A DNA stretch of 64,000 nt from Acetobacter nitrogenifigens DSM 23921 = NBRC 105050 (GCF_000429165.1 NZ_AUBI01000010.1:99836-163835); one strand, 5' to 3'. Numbered from the stretch's first letter, positions 9,704-19,364 are shown. Notes: generated by a model from the letters alone, not told the origin. Made by a program: numbers and translations.

Positions 9704-10174
9704 ATGCAGGATGTCCGGGAAGCGCTTTATGTCGGGAGCCGTAGCGACGGCACTCTAATCAGACGACCAATGTCGCCGCATCTTCAGGTCTACAAGATGC
9801 GTTTGTCGATGTTTCTGTCGATCTCCAACCGAATCACCGGCGTCGCGGCGACGGCCGGCTCCGCGCTCGGCGTGGCGTGGCTGGCGTCGCTTGCGAGCGG
9901 GCCGAAGTCCTTCGCCACGGCGCGTAAGGTGACCGGAAATCCCCTGGGACAGGTCGTGCTTGCAGGCTGGATTCTGTCTCTGGTCTGGCACACGGTCGGC
10001 GGGCTGCGCCACTTCATCTGGGATGCGGGCCATCGTTACGACAAGCAGGAACTCAACGAAGACGGCCCTGTCGCCGTCGGCGTGATCGCGGGATTCGGCC
10101 TGACGCTGGCCGCCGCCCTGCTCTGCGTGTCCGGCGTCCGCGCCAGTCGACGCGCCAAGGCGAAGGGGATCTGA
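9704..10174 (+). CDS. sdhC: Succinate dehydrogenase cytochrome b556 subunit
   Basis: Membrane anchor subunit C of complex II, which helps bind haem b and quinone. It is 156 residues with three hydrophobic segments. The conserved MSPHLQVYKMRLSMFLSISN and HRITG-like SNRITGVA lie at the N-terminal helix. The haem-ligand region WHTVGGLRHFIWDAGH follows the second helix. The first gene of the sdhCDAB operon; sdhD begins 4 nt after its stop. About 22 residues precede the conserved RPMSPHL, so a later in-frame ATG (9770) is also possible. Confidence 0.93.
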   Translation: MQDVREALYVGSRSDGTLIRRPMSPHLQVYKMRLSMFLSISNRITGVAATAGSALGVAWLASLASGPKSFATARKVTGNPLGQVVLAGWILSLVWHTVGGLRHFIWDAGHRYDKQELNEDGPVAVGVIAGFGLTLAAALLCVSGVRASRRAKAKGI

Positions 10175-10178
10175 TTCA

Positions 10179-10598
10179 ATGGATGCTTCGGTTTCACCGC
10201 GTCACGAAGTGATGCGCTCCCAGCTCGGCCGCGCGCGCGGCCTGGGCTCGGGACATTCCGGCACCGCGCACTGGATCGCGGAACGCGTGTCCGCTGCGAC
10301 GTTGCTGCCTCTTTCCGGCTGGTTCGTCGTCCAGATGTTTCGCCTTGGCGGCGCTGATTACGAAGACGTGACGAAATGGGGCGGCAAGCCCGTCAACGCC
10401 ACGATGCTCGCGGCGCTGGTCATCTCCAGCTTCTACCACGCCGAAGTCGGCCTGCAGGTGATCGTCGACGATTACGTTCACGGGAAGGCTCATCTTCCGA
10501 CCAAGCTGCTGGTCCGCTTTGGAACCTGGCTCGTCGGGCTGCTCGGCGTCATCGCCGTGCTGAAGCTCGCGCTGGGCAAATCCTCCTCGCGGTCCTGA
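10179..10598 (+). CDS. sdhD: Succinate dehydrogenase hydrophobic membrane anchor subunit
   Basis: Membrane anchor subunit D of complex II (139 residues, three hydrophobic segments). The N-terminus has [20 protein letters not shown], typical of alphaproteobacterial SdhD. The haem/quinone region is [18 protein letters not shown]. It lies between sdhC and sdhA with 4-nt and 88-nt gaps. Confidence 0.92.
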   Translation: MDASVSPRHEVMRSQLGRARGLGSGHSGTAHWIAERVSAATLLPLSGWFVVQMFRLGGADYEDVTKWGGKPVNATMLAALVISSFYHAEVGLQVIVDDYVHGKAHLPTKLLVRFGTWLVGLLGVIAVLKLALGKSSSRS

Positions 10599-10686
10599 CC
10601 GTATCGCGCCGGGCCGCCCGCAAGCGGGCGCGCGTCGGCTTTCGCAGTACTCTGACTGGTCGCAAGACAACGGGAGCGCCGTCGTA

Positions 10687-12498
10687 ATGAACGCTATTTC
10701 CTCTCCCTCGCGGGGAGCCTACCGGATCGTCGATCACGCCTATGACGTGGTCGTCGTCGGCGCCGGGGGCTCCGGCCTTCGCGCCACCCTCGGCATGGGC
10801 GCCGCGGGACTTTCCACCGCCTGCGTCACCAAGGTTTTCCCCACGCGCAGCCATACTGTCGCAGCGCAGGGCGGCATCGGCGCCTCGCTGGGCAACATGC
10901 AGCCGGACAACTGGCGCTGGCACATGTACGACACCGTGAAGGGGTCGGACTGGCTGGGCGACCAGGACGCCATTGAATACATGTGCCGTGAAGCCGTTCC
11001 GGCGGTCCACGAGCTTGAGCATTTCGGCGTGCCGTTCTCCCGCACCGAAGACGGCAAAATCTACCAGCGCCCGTTCGGCGGCCACATGAGCGAATACGGC
11101 AAGGCGCCGGTTCCCCGCGCCTGCGCCGCCGCCGACCGTACTGGCCATGCGATCCTGCACACGCTGTATCAGCAGTGCCTGAAGCATAACGTCGAGTTCT
11201 TCGTCGAATATTTCGCCGTCGACCTGATCATGGACGACGAAGGCGCGTGTCGCGGCGTGATGGCGTGGTGCCTGGACGACGGCACGATGCATCGCTTCAA
11301 CGCGAAGACGGTCGTTCTCGCCACCGGCGGCTACGGCCGCGCCTACCTGTCGTGCACCTCCGCTCATACCTGCACCGGCGACGGCGGCGGCATGGCGATG
11401 CGCGCGGGCCTGCCGACGCAGGACATGGAGTTCGTGCAGTTCCATCCGACCGGCATTTATCCGGCGGGCTGCCTTCTGACCGAAGGCTGCCGTGGCGAGG
11501 GCGCGTACCTGACCAACTCCGAAGGCGAGCGCTTCATGGAGCGTTACGCGCCGACGGCGAAGGATCTGGCCTCCCGCGACGTCGTGTCGCGCGCCATGAC
11601 CGTCGAGATCAACGAGGGTCGCGGCTGCGGCGCGAAGCAGGACCACATCATGATGCATCTCGAGCATCTTGGGTCCGACCTGCTGCATGAGCGTCTGCCG
11701 GGCATCATCGAGACGTCGCGCGTCTTCGCGGGCGTCGACGTGACGAAGGAGCCGGTGCCGGTTCTGCCGACCGTTCACTACAACATGGGCGGCATCCCGA
11801 CGAACATTCATGGCGAGGTGGTTCGCCCGACGGATGACAACCCTGACGCTGTCGTGCCGGGCCTGATGGCTGTGGGCGAAGCGGCCTGCGTGTCCGTCCA
11901 TGGCGCAAACCGTCTGGGCACGAACTCCCTGCTCGACCTGATCGTCTTCGGCCGCGCCGCAGCGCGCCGCGCCGCCGAGATCATCAAGCCGAACGATTTC
12001 GTGCGCCCCCTGCCCGCTGGCGCCGGCGAGTTCGCGCTCGACCGTCTCGACAAGGTGCGCAACGCCAAGGGCGGCACGCATGTCTCCGAACTGCGCGACC
12101 GTCTGCAACGCGACATGCAGGCCCACGCTGCGGTGTTCCGCACCGAGGACAGCCTGAAGGAAGGTTGCGACAAGATTCAGGAGATCTGGAAAGGCTCCAG
12201 CGACATGTCGATTTCCGACCGCTCGCTGATCTGGAACAGCGACCTGATGGAAGCGCTGGAGTTCGACAACCTGCTCGCCAACGCCACGGTGACGCTGGAA
12301 AGCGGGCTAGTCCGTCACGAAAGCCGCGGCGCCCACGCGCGCGACGATTTCGAGGATCGCGACGACAAGAACTGGATGAAGCACAGCGTGTCGTGGCTGA
12401 ATGACAAGGGTGAGACGACGATGACGTATCGCCCGGTCCACATGAAGACCCTGACCGACGAGGCCGAGGTCTTCCCGCCGAAGAAGCGCGTCTACTAA
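10687..12498 (+). CDS. sdhA: Succinate dehydrogenase flavoprotein subunit
   Basis: Catalytic subunit of complex II (603 residues); oxidises succinate to fumarate and passes electrons to covalently bound FAD. Visible are the FAD loop [12 protein letters not shown], the flavinylation motif SHTVAAQGG with its His, the substrate-binding [10 protein letters not shown], the active-site region with RGCGAKQDH, and [16 protein letters not shown] near the end of the FAD domain. The C-terminus is the usual [20 protein letters not shown]. The ATG at 10687 is followed by the family start. Part of sdhCDAB. Confidence 0.98.
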   Translation: MNAISSPSRGAYRIVDHAYDVVVVGAGGSGLRATLGMGAAGLSTACVTKVFPTRSHTVAAQGGIGASLGNMQPDNWRWHMYDTVKGSDWLGDQDAIEYMCREAVPAVHELEHFGVPFSRTEDGKIYQRPFGGHMSEYGKAPVPRACAAADRTGHAILHTLYQQCLKHNVEFFVEYFAVDLIMDDEGACRGVMAWCLDDGTMHRFNAKTVVLATGGYGRAYLSCTSAHTCTGDGGGMAMRAGLPTQDMEFVQFHPTGIYPAGCLLTEGCRGEGAYLTNSEGERFMERYAPTAKDLASRDVVSRAMTVEINEGRGCGAKQDHIMMHLEHLGSDLLHERLPGIIETSRVFAGVDVTKEPVPVLPTVHYNMGGIPTNIHGEVVRPTDDNPDAVVPGLMAVGEAACVSVHGANRLGTNSLLDLIVFGRAAARRAAEIIKPNDFVRPLPAGAGEFALDRLDKVRNAKGGTHVSELRDRLQRDMQAHAAVFRTEDSLKEGCDKIQEIWKGSSDMSISDRSLIWNSDLMEALEFDNLLANATVTLESGLVRHESRGAHARDDFEDRDDKNWMKHSVSWLNDKGETTMTYRPVHMKTLTDEAEVFPPKKRVY

Positions 12499-12534
12499 CC
12501 CGCCGTATAATCGGACGAACGAGGGAGGCTGAAC

Positions 12535-13317
12535 ATGGTCGAACTGACACTTCCGCGAAACAGCACGGTGGGCAAGGGACAGTTTTTCCCCGCTCCCGCC
12601 GGAGCCACGAACGTTAAAAGCTTCAAGATCTACCGCTGGACGCCGGACGACGACCGGAATCCGGTGATGGACACCTATGAAGTCGATCTGGACGCCATCG
12701 GACCGATGGTGCTGGACGCGCTGATCCACATCAAGAACGACATCGACCCGACACTGACTTTCCGGCGCTCCTGCCGCGAAGGCATCTGCGGATCCTGCGC
12801 GATGAACATCGATGGCGAGAACACCCTCGCCTGCCTGAAGCCGATCCAGGACGTGAAGGGCGACGTCGCGGTGAACCCGCTGCCGCATATGCCGATCGTC
12901 AAGGATCTGGTCTCGAACCTCGACGGCGCCTATGCACAGCTTCGTTCCATCGAGCCGTGGATGCAGAGCGACAGCGCCCCGCCGCCGGACGGCGAGCGCC
13001 GCCAGTCGATCGAGGAGCGCGCGAAGCTGGACGGCATGTGGGAGTGCATCCTGTGCTTCTGCTGCACCACGTCCTGCCCGTCCTACTGGTGGAACGGCGA
13101 CCGTTACCTCGGCCCGGCCACCCTGCTCGCCGCGTATCGCTGGATCGCGGACAGCCGCGACGAGCACACGGGCGAACGTCTGGACTCGCTGGAAGACACC
13201 TTCAAGCTGTATGCGTGCCGCACGATCATGAACTGCACGCAGACATGCCCGAAGGGTCTGAACCCTGCGAAGGCCATTGGCCGGATCAAGGAGATGCAGG
13301 TCGAGCGCAAGCTCTGA
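12535..13317 (+). CDS. sdhB: Succinate dehydrogenase iron-sulfur subunit
   Basis: Iron-sulfur subunit of complex II (260 residues), which carries electrons from SdhA to quinone. The [2Fe-2S] site is CREGICGSC with a downstream TLAC. The [4Fe-4S] and [3Fe-4S] sites use [12 protein letters not shown] and [17 protein letters not shown]. The start ATG at 12535 has a GAGGGAGG ribosome-binding site. It is the last gene of the operon and is followed by a strong intrinsic terminator. Confidence 0.98.
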   Translation: MVELTLPRNSTVGKGQFFPAPAGATNVKSFKIYRWTPDDDRNPVMDTYEVDLDAIGPMVLDALIHIKNDIDPTLTFRRSCREGICGSCAMNIDGENTLACLKPIQDVKGDVAVNPLPHMPIVKDLVSNLDGAYAQLRSIEPWMQSDSAPPPDGERRQSIEERAKLDGMWECILCFCCTTSCPSYWWNGDRYLGPATLLAAYRWIADSRDEHTGERLDSLEDTFKLYACRTIMNCTQTCPKGLNPAKAIGRIKEMQVERKL

Positions 13318-13341
13318 TTCCACACTTCTGGGCGGTAACGG

Positions 13342-13378
13342 AAAACGCCGGTGGCTGGATCAGCCTCCGGCGTTTTTT
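13342..13378 (+). terminator. Intrinsic terminator of the sdhCDAB operon
   Basis: AAAACGCCGG (13342-13351) pairs with CCGGCGTTTT (13367-13376) around a 15-nt loop and runs into six Ts. It lies 24 nt past the sdhB stop. The flanking A and T runs make it a clear Rho-independent terminator. Confidence 0.9.
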
Positions 13379-13463
13379 GTTGGCTGCACTCCCGATCGGG
13401 AGTTGAGTCGTCCATTTCGGTGGGCGGAAATCTAAAAAAGTAAACAAACGCTCAAATGTAACA

Positions 13464-13492
13464 TTGATTTGCAAACTCTGTGTTCGTTATCG
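13464..13492 (+). promoter_or_regulatory. Possible promoter of the effector/immunity cassette
   Basis: A TTGATT -35-like box (13464-13469) and a TTATCG -10-like box (13487-13492) stand 17 bp apart in an AT-rich stretch directly upstream of the gene at 13520. This is by eye only, and acetic acid bacterial promoters diverge from consensus. Confidence 0.3.
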
Positions 13493-13519
13493 TCATCAGA
13501 CAACTTTTAGAGACGATAT

Positions 13520-13948
13520 ATGAACGAGCATTACCCGATCATCGCGATTGCAGAGAAACGCTGGGAGGCCCACAAATCTGATTGTAGCGGATTTGTTCGC
13601 GCCGTAGCCAAAGACCTTGGCGTTCCCATGACTGGACTGGCCAATCAACTGGTCGACGCCTGGCGGCAGGACGGCATGTGGACCAAACTCAATCATGACC
13701 ATGCCAGGGCGTCGCTTCTTTCTGCACAAGGATATCTGGTGGTCGCCGGGTTACAGGAAAGCGGCCATGGCCATGTCGTCATCGTGATTCCGGGGAAGAG
13801 CAACCACGGCGACGCCATGGGGTATTGGGGAAGGCTTGGCGGCACAGGTTACAAGAACAAGGGGCTGAACTTCGCGTGGAAACGGGCGGACTTAAAAAAT
13901 GTGGAATACTTCGCGCGCTTCGTTCCCGCTCTGGCAATGAAACCATGA
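13520..13948 (+). CDS. Tae1/Tse1-like type VI secretion amidase effector
   Basis: A 142-residue protein that reads as a relative of Pseudomonas Tse1 (Tae1), a type VI effector that cuts peptidoglycan peptides between D-Glu and mDAP. The catalytic Cys is Cys22 in SDCSGFVRAVAKDLGVP. The catalytic His is His85 in GHGHVVIVIPG. Between them ANQLVDAW, WTKL and AQGYLVVAGL follow Tse1 in the same order and spacing. The C-terminal WKRADLKNVEYFARF also resembles the Tse1 end. There is no signal peptide, as expected for a directly injected effector. The next gene overlaps by 4 nt and encodes a signal-peptide protein, the expected immunity partner. No secretion-system gene lies in this window. The family call comes from motif memory, not a search. 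Confidence 0.85.
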   Translation: MNEHYPIIAIAEKRWEAHKSDCSGFVRAVAKDLGVPMTGLANQLVDAWRQDGMWTKLNHDHARASLLSAQGYLVVAGLQESGHGHVVIVIPGKSNHGDAMGYWGRLGGTGYKNKGLNFAWKRADLKNVEYFARFVPALAMKP

Positions 13949-14403
13949 AAAAAATACTGACCTTTTTTCTGTTTTACGCCCCTGTCGTGGCCCACGCCAA
14001 CGGCGCGGCAACCGTCACCACACTGAGTCCAGTCGATTCTCAAATTTCCGCTGGCTCCTATACGATCGCGCTCGGCGAAACCGACGACCCGAAAGCGCCG
14101 CGCACCTGGGAAGGGCCTATTGAGATAACGACCCGTGGCGGCAGCCATTGCGTCGTCAACGACGAGGTCAGCCTGATTGAAAAACCGCTTGCTCTTGTCG
14201 GCGGTCATTATCTCTACGTCCCGACATATTCTGGCAGCGAAGGCGCGCTTTATGTCGTTGACGCCGACACATGCGCAGTGGCGTGGAAAAGTAAAAACTA
14301 TGTTGGAAAAATCCATTTTTCTGGAGACTGGGTTGTCATTCCCGGACAGCCACGGATGAAGATCGGACTACGGGGAGTTCCGACGCCGGCGATCGGCGAG
14401 TAG
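13945..14403 (+). CDS. Putative periplasmic immunity protein for the Tae1-like effector
   Basis: A 152-residue exported protein. Residues 1-18 (MKKILTFFLFYAPVVAHA) are a clear signal peptide. The mature part is rich in beta-prone stretches (SYTIALGE, HYLYVPTYSG, GALYVVDADTC, DWVVIPGQ). Two Cys residues (SHCVV and DTCAV) could form a disulfide. It starts at an ATG whose bases overlap the effector stop as ATGA, implying coupled translation. Tae1-family immunity proteins (Tsi1/Tai1) are periplasmic and encoded directly next to the effector, which fits. I cannot claim sequence similarity to Tsi1; the role is inferred from position, size and export signal. Confidence 0.65.
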   Translation: MKKILTFFLFYAPVVAHANGAATVTTLSPVDSQISAGSYTIALGETDDPKAPRTWEGPIEITTRGGSHCVVNDEVSLIEKPLALVGGHYLYVPTYSGSEGALYVVDADTCAVAWKSKNYVGKIHFSGDWVVIPGQPRMKIGLRGVPTPAIGE

Positions 14404-14583
14404 GCGTGGCGCCCGCGTTGGGCAGCCACATTGTCGGCCAGCGATCTACGACGTAGCACGCCTCGGCAGCGTGGACAGCCGGAACGTGACACGACTCTCC
14501 ACTTTTCCGTTTACACCAATCAATGCATCACATTTTCTGAAATACGCGCATATCGGGGAGGAAAACTCCCCTCCCCGCACTTA

Positions 14584-17049
14584 TCAGAAATCTACGCTGG
14601 CTGTGGCGAGCGCAGCAAACGGAGCCGCGATTCCATAAGTCGGAGCGGAGCCTTTAAGCGTCGATCCAAATACGCCCTTCACGGACGTGGCGTTCGCCTG
14701 TACGCCACTTGCATAGCCCAGGTAGTGGTTATTGGCGATATTTTGCAGGTTCAGGCGGATTGTCGGAGACTTGAAGCGTCCCATGTCAGGAAAGTGGTAT
14801 CCGACATCAATGTTCATCAGCACGTAGCTGGGAATATGCTGATCGTTGTTGAACGTCGAATACTGGCGGGCGACATATTTCAGGCTATAGTCGCCGAACA
14901 AATGGCCATCGTCGTAGCTGAGGTTAAACCCGAACTGATAGGCTGGCGTCTGGGGTGCGTATTTTCCTTTCGAGCGAACGTAATCCGTGATGCCTCCAGA
15001 CGCCGCGATATTGCTGTCCGTGATCGCGTGCACGTATTCGGCGGAAAAATATGGTCGTATATGGTAGAAAATCGGGCGCGTGCCGATTTCGAAATCCAGC
15101 CCGTCTGCGTGCATCCCGCCGCCGTTGAAGGAACGGCTGTAATAGTTTCCACCGGGCAACTGAACGGTCTGGCTGTAGAGTCGGTTCGTGAAGTTGTAAT
15201 GAAAATAGGTCAGGGAGCTCATGACCAGAGGCCCCTGATAGCGCCAGCCGAGTTCTTCTGAGATGGAGACCTCGGGACGCATGTTCGGGTTGGCATGCGT
15301 CGAATATCCGCTACCCTTGTAATACGCACCGGAATCGTACAGCGACACGTTCATCGGAATTCGGAAATTCGTCGTCACGGAAGCAAAAAGCTGATTTTCC
15401 GCGTTGATCTTGTAACGGATCGAGGCGGCGGGCAGCGGTTCTTGCCACGACTGGTTGATATAAGGACCGGTCGAGGTGTCTGGCAGGAAATTATGCCCCT
15501 GACGGCCCACAAAAGTATATTTCAAACCCGCTTCGATGTTCAGACGGTTATTCAGCAGAGACAGGCTGTCGGCAATGAACAGCGTGTGAATGCGGGTCTG
15601 CGTGAGCGTGTCGCGATACTGGGCCGTGTCACCGTTGGACAGGACAAGGTTCTGGCCACCGCCAAGCATATCGAGAGGCTTTCCCGTCGCGTAATTTATC
15701 AGGCTGTACGGACCGGTCTGGAATTGCTTCGAGTATTCAAACCAGTACCCCAGCATCAGGCGATTGACGCCCGTCGTGATGGTGACCTTCGTAACGGCGC
15801 CGGGGCGATAGGTCTGGGTGTTCGACGGGTTGTAGAGAAGGATATTGCCTTTGTTCTTGCCCGTATTGCCGAACGCCTGATCCACGTTGGAAGCATTGTA
15901 TGAACCGACGCTTCCCGTATAACTCTGCGTTCCCCACTGAAAGTTCTGAAGATTTTCGGAATAGGCGCCGCCGCCATTGCCGTCGCCGTACCAGAAATAC
16001 GGAGTCTCCGTGAGCTTGATGTGGTCGGAGAGCGTGAAAGTTGACGGAGCCGAGGCATAGATATTGGTGAACGGATTTCTATGCAGCTCGTAATAATCGC
16101 TGCTCGGGTTTTTTGGATCCCATGTTCCAGAATAAGCGTTGTGTATGCCCTTCGCATTCCAGTCAGACATGTGGGTTGATGGAAAGAGCGTGCTGGTGGC
16201 GTGATTGCCCACCAAGGTAAAGGAAATGACGTTGCCTTTACCCCATTCGTCGACCCACTTCGTCTCTCCGTGCATCTTGTTCTGACCGCCTGGGCCGCGC
16301 CACGAATCCTCAGCGGCATACGAGAACGACACGAAACCCTTGACGTTGGAGTTTCCGACCCGCCCCGTGTCGACGCGACCGAAAATGCGCCGCGAGTTAT
16401 AGCTGCCGTATGACGCGTCCACCGTCCCGCCGAATTTCTCCTTCGGATTCAGCAGATACATGTCGACGGCGCCGCCTGTTGCGCTGATATGCGGGCTGTC
16501 GAGATCAGCTGATCCCTGCTCCACATTGATGGTGCGCAGGTTTTCGGCATCCGTGATTTCCTGCGGATAAATAGCGTAATTACCAATATCGTTGAGCGGG
16601 AACCCCTCAAGCGTATAACCGACCTGATCCTGCGTAAGGCCGCGCATCGACATGTAGCCGCTGCTGAGACCCAACGGATCGAGCGAGGTGGTGTTCACGC
16701 CGGGCAGCAGGGAGATCAGCTGCATCGGATTGCTGGCGGGATTTTGGTGCGCGATGAAGGCCTGAGTGACGGTCGATCGGGATTTCGGCGCGTCTTCCTT
16801 GATCATCAGGCCTGCGGCGATCTGGCTGTGACGTGATCCCTGTACCGTCACGCGTTCTTCCTGAGCCGTGTCCGTCGGCGCCGTGGCGCCCATCATGGAT
16901 GGTCGGTCCTCCGTGCTGCGGCGCCCCGCATCGTGCCGCACGGTCGTTCCGCCGACCGCAGCTGTCGACGCCCCATAGGCGAGCGAAACAGGTGCGGCGA
17001 CGACCACAAGCATGCTGGTTGCGAGAAGGCGGGACAAAACTGAAGCCAT
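14584..17049 (-). CDS. TonB-dependent outer-membrane receptor
   Basis: An 821-residue outer-membrane receptor for TonB-driven uptake of a ligand such as a siderophore or other large solute. Residues 1-26 form a signal peptide. A TonB-box-like EERVTVQG lies near residue 65. The plug domain follows (NPMQLISLLPGVNTTSL, YMSMRGLTQDQVGYTLEGFP, INVEQGSADLDSPHISATGG). The barrel ends in SVDF, with the terminal Phe expected for outer-membrane insertion. Visible Tyr, Asn and Ser richness is normal for such barrels. The substrate cannot be inferred. No Fur-like site was evident upstream. A complete TonB-ExbBD system is encoded at 33.8-37.8 kb. Confidence 0.9.
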   Translation of the reverse strand: MASVLSRLLATSMLVVVAAPVSLAYGASTAAVGGTTVRHDAGRRSTEDRPSMMGATAPTDTAQEERVTVQGSRHSQIAAGLMIKEDAPKSRSTVTQAFIAHQNPASNPMQLISLLPGVNTTSLDPLGLSSGYMSMRGLTQDQVGYTLEGFPLNDIGNYAIYPQEITDAENLRTINVEQGSADLDSPHISATGGAVDMYLLNPKEKFGGTVDASYGSYNSRRIFGRVDTGRVGNSNVKGFVSFSYAAEDSWRGPGGQNKMHGETKWVDEWGKGNVISFTLVGNHATSTLFPSTHMSDWNAKGIHNAYSGTWDPKNPSSDYYELHRNPFTNIYASAPSTFTLSDHIKLTETPYFWYGDGNGGGAYSENLQNFQWGTQSYTGSVGSYNASNVDQAFGNTGKNKGNILLYNPSNTQTYRPGAVTKVTITTGVNRLMLGYWFEYSKQFQTGPYSLINYATGKPLDMLGGGQNLVLSNGDTAQYRDTLTQTRIHTLFIADSLSLLNNRLNIEAGLKYTFVGRQGHNFLPDTSTGPYINQSWQEPLPAASIRYKINAENQLFASVTTNFRIPMNVSLYDSGAYYKGSGYSTHANPNMRPEVSISEELGWRYQGPLVMSSLTYFHYNFTNRLYSQTVQLPGGNYYSRSFNGGGMHADGLDFEIGTRPIFYHIRPYFSAEYVHAITDSNIAASGGITDYVRSKGKYAPQTPAYQFGFNLSYDDGHLFGDYSLKYVARQYSTFNNDQHIPSYVLMNIDVGYHFPDMGRFKSPTIRLNLQNIANNHYLGYASGVQANATSVKGVFGSTLKGSAPTYGIAAPFAALATASVDF

Positions 17050-17417
17050 GTCGATCCTGAGGGCTGGAAGGATAAGTTCCGTTGCGTCAGAACATTTTCA
17101 CATCATTACGAAATGAAACCTCATCCTGACACGTTGGCAGCATTGGCGGACCAACGGACGCCGCTTGCTGAAGGCGCGGTCCTGATAAACAGCCCATCCT
17201 CGCCTGTGTGTGACGTTTCCGTTGCAGTTGCCGCAGAGACACACCGTTACATAAACTTTTTTCTACGAAAGATTTCCGCCTTTCATTTTCGCGCCTCAGC
17301 GGCTTTTCTCAATTGATTGTTCGGTCATCTTACGTTTCCGCAACGGTATTGCCGTGTGTTGGACATCGACTGCGCGCACGCCCTATAATCAGTCCCTTAA
17401 CCGCCGGGAGCGATTGC
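17050..17417. other. Divergent intergenic region, receptor and phosphatase genes
   Basis: About 370 bases separating the start of the TonB receptor gene from the phosphatase gene. It should hold both promoters. A short frame at 17113-17316 (67 codons) has no recognisable feature and I do not call it. I see no clear Fur box or riboswitch. Confidence 0.4.
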
Positions 17418-18080
17418 GTGTTTCAGGGAAGCCTCGCTACGACGAGGGGCCGCCGTCAGGCATGGACCGACAGCCTGTTTGTGGACCACGCCGTATTTCG
17501 ACTGGTCTGGACCAATTTCCACGCAGTCATTCCCGGCAAGGTGTATCGCTGCAACCACCCGACCCCGCGCCGTTTGGCCGCCGCGACGCGGCGCTTCGAT
17601 CTGAAAACGCTCGTGAACCTGCGCGGCCACCGCCGCTGCGGCTCAGACGCACTGTCACGCGACGCGGCGAAGCAGATCGGCCTGAACCACGTTGACATGG
17701 CCTTTGAGAGCCGCGGCGCCCCGCACCGGGATCGCATCCTGCGCTTCGCTTCGCTGTATCGCAGCATAGCCTTCCCCATACTGATGCACTGCAAATCCGG
17801 CGCTGACCGAGCGGGACTCGCCTCCGGGCTGGTGATCCTCTTCGAAGGCGGGACCGCTACTCAGGCGCTGAAGCAGCTTTCCTGGCGTTACGGGCATTTC
17901 AACCGGTCTCGCACGGGCATTCTCGACGCGTTCTTCATGCGATATCGCGCCGAGGCCGAGGGGCGAATTCCGTTTCTTGACTGGGTGGAGCACCATTATG
18001 ACGAAGTGGCGCTCAAAAAGGATTTCACGGCGGGAAAGCTTTCCTCCTTCCTGAACGATCAGGTGCTTCGCAGGGAGTAA
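17418..18080 (+). CDS. Dual-specificity/tyrosine phosphatase family protein
   Basis: A 220-residue cytoplasmic protein with the cysteine-phosphatase loop HCKSGADR at residues 124-131 (HCxxGxxR; catalytic Cys125, Arg131). The upstream part has VYRCNHPTPRRLAAATRRFDLKTLVNLRG, which resembles the Siw14-like atypical dual-specificity phosphatases. The likely substrate is a phosphoprotein, phosphoinositide or polyphosphate; the sequence does not decide. I chose a GTG at 17418 because a GGGAG ribosome-binding site stands 7 nt before it. An open frame extends further upstream to 17313 without support. The gene at 18164 follows 83 nt later with a possible terminator between. Confidence 0.75.
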   Translation: MFQGSLATTRGRRQAWTDSLFVDHAVFRLVWTNFHAVIPGKVYRCNHPTPRRLAAATRRFDLKTLVNLRGHRRCGSDALSRDAAKQIGLNHVDMAFESRGAPHRDRILRFASLYRSIAFPILMHCKSGADRAGLASGLVILFEGGTATQALKQLSWRYGHFNRSRTGILDAFFMRYRAEAEGRIPFLDWVEHHYDEVALKKDFTAGKLSSFLNDQVLRRE

Positions 18081-18122
18081 CCTCCGTTTCTGGGCGTTTT
18101 GTTTCGGTTGAAACCATTTCCT

Positions 18123-18142
18123 GGGCCTCAGCGCCCTCTTTT
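18123..18142 (+). terminator. Possible terminator after the phosphatase gene
   Basis: A short GGGC...GCCC stem (18123-18136) is followed within two bases by six Ts (18137-18142 region). The stem is only about 4 bp, so it is weak. Confidence 0.3.
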
Positions 18143-18163
18143 TTATTGTTACCCGACCAATGA

Positions 18164-19315
18164 ATGGCTCACCCTGACAGGACGTCACCACGTCCGCCAA
18201 CAGTGAGTTCAAAGCGCATGGTCCGACCAGCCCCTCCCGCCCCAATGTCCATGTCGCAGCGCACATTCCGTTCCACTCCGTCTGGTGCACCGCGATCAGG
18301 CGCCACCGGAACCGGAAGCCCAAACCCTTTGGCCCCGGCCGCAGCGAAAACGGCAATGGCCAATTCGCCCCAAAGCGGCGCGCAAGGGATGCAGAGTGGC
18401 GCCTCAAACGCATCAACTCGCACCCCAGCCGGTAGCGCCGAAATTCGCCACGCCAGAGCCCTCGACGCCGCAGGAAAGGTCGGAGCCGGAAAATTCGATA
18501 CTCAGGCGAAGCTTATCGCCGCATCGGACATAGCCTGGGCAATTGTCGGTGGCGGAGCGCCCGTGCAAACGGGCGCAGGAATCACTGGCAACGGACTGGA
18601 CGCGCTCTCCAGCGCATACAGCGCGACGCAAACGGCCAGCCTACCCGCCAACCCCCTGCTGGACGACAACCGCGCACTGTCTAGCGGGAACCGCGTCACT
18701 TTAGAATATCTTAACAACCGCAAGCGAAAGAGTTTGGGAGGCGATCTGCTCGGGCTAGGCGGGGCCATCGGCTCGCTGGGAACGCACGGCGTCAACGTAG
18801 GCAGTGGGACCCGCCATCTGAATTCCAGCCTCACGACCTTTATCCACCTGGTCAAACTCCATCAGATAGCAAGGGGCCTCCCTGCGGATTGCGAGCAAAT
18901 GTTGGTCGAGTGGTGCGATGTGGTCGTTCGCATGAAAGCCGGGAAACTGGGCGTACGCGCATTAAAACTCGGCGGTTCGGTAGTTCCGACCGGCCTGATC
19001 GCAGGCCATGTCGGCTCCTATGCCGCAATGGCGTCCACCGTTACGGGAGCGAGCGCCGCAACAGGGGTCAAGCTTTGCTTTGGACACGCATGCTTCGCAG
19101 CGGCCGCAGGTCTCCATTGGCTTGCATTCGAGGAACAACATGGCGCTCTGCGCCGAGGAACCCTGCGTGGAGTTTCCACCCCGGCCTCAGACGTAGTCAG
19201 GGAGTTGTTCAAACGTCGCGGTTTGACGCGTATTTTCGGCAGCTACAATGTCCAAGCCCTGATTCGTGAGCAGGCAGGCTGGCTGGCCATCGGCGACAAG
19301 ATACTGTCCACCTGA
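18164..19315 (+). CDS. Unrecognised protein with low-complexity N-terminus
   Basis: A 383-residue protein I cannot assign to a family. Residues 1-90 are a Pro/Ser/Ala/Thr-rich, probably unstructured region with several Met-Ser repeats. Residues 95-180 contain IAWAIVGGGAPVQTGAGITG. The middle carries Gly/Ala-rich amphipathic or membrane-active-looking segments (LGGDLLGLGGAIGSLGTHGV, VGSYAAMASTVTGASAATGV). The C-terminal third (HWLAFEEQHG, REQAGWLAIGDKIL) looks like a folded domain. There is no signal peptide. A flexible N-terminus, hydrophobic Gly/Ala helices and closeness to the Tae1-like cassette make a secreted effector conceivable, but that is speculation. It starts at an ATG at 18164; a downstream Met is possible. 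Confidence 0.6.
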   Translation: MAHPDRTSPRPPTVSSKRMVRPAPPAPMSMSQRTFRSTPSGAPRSGATGTGSPNPLAPAAAKTAMANSPQSGAQGMQSGASNASTRTPAGSAEIRHARALDAAGKVGAGKFDTQAKLIAASDIAWAIVGGGAPVQTGAGITGNGLDALSSAYSATQTASLPANPLLDDNRALSSGNRVTLEYLNNRKRKSLGGDLLGLGGAIGSLGTHGVNVGSGTRHLNSSLTTFIHLVKLHQIARGLPADCEQMLVEWCDVVVRMKAGKLGVRALKLGGSVVPTGLIAGHVGSYAAMASTVTGASAATGVKLCFGHACFAAAAGLHWLAFEEQHGALRRGTLRGVSTPASDVVRELFKRRGLTRIFGSYNVQALIREQAGWLAIGDKILST

Positions 19316-19364
19316 ACTGACCAGCTAAAAGTCCTTTGATACCGCGGCGGATCTTGCAAGACGG

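Noticed and set aside
10549..12126. 525-codon minus-strand frame across sdhA
   Set aside because: Shadow of sdhA in a GC-rich region; Arg/His/Ala-rich with no recognisable domain.
12307..13323. 338-codon minus-strand frame across sdhB
   Set aside because: Shadow of sdhB; no motif and no ribosome-binding site.
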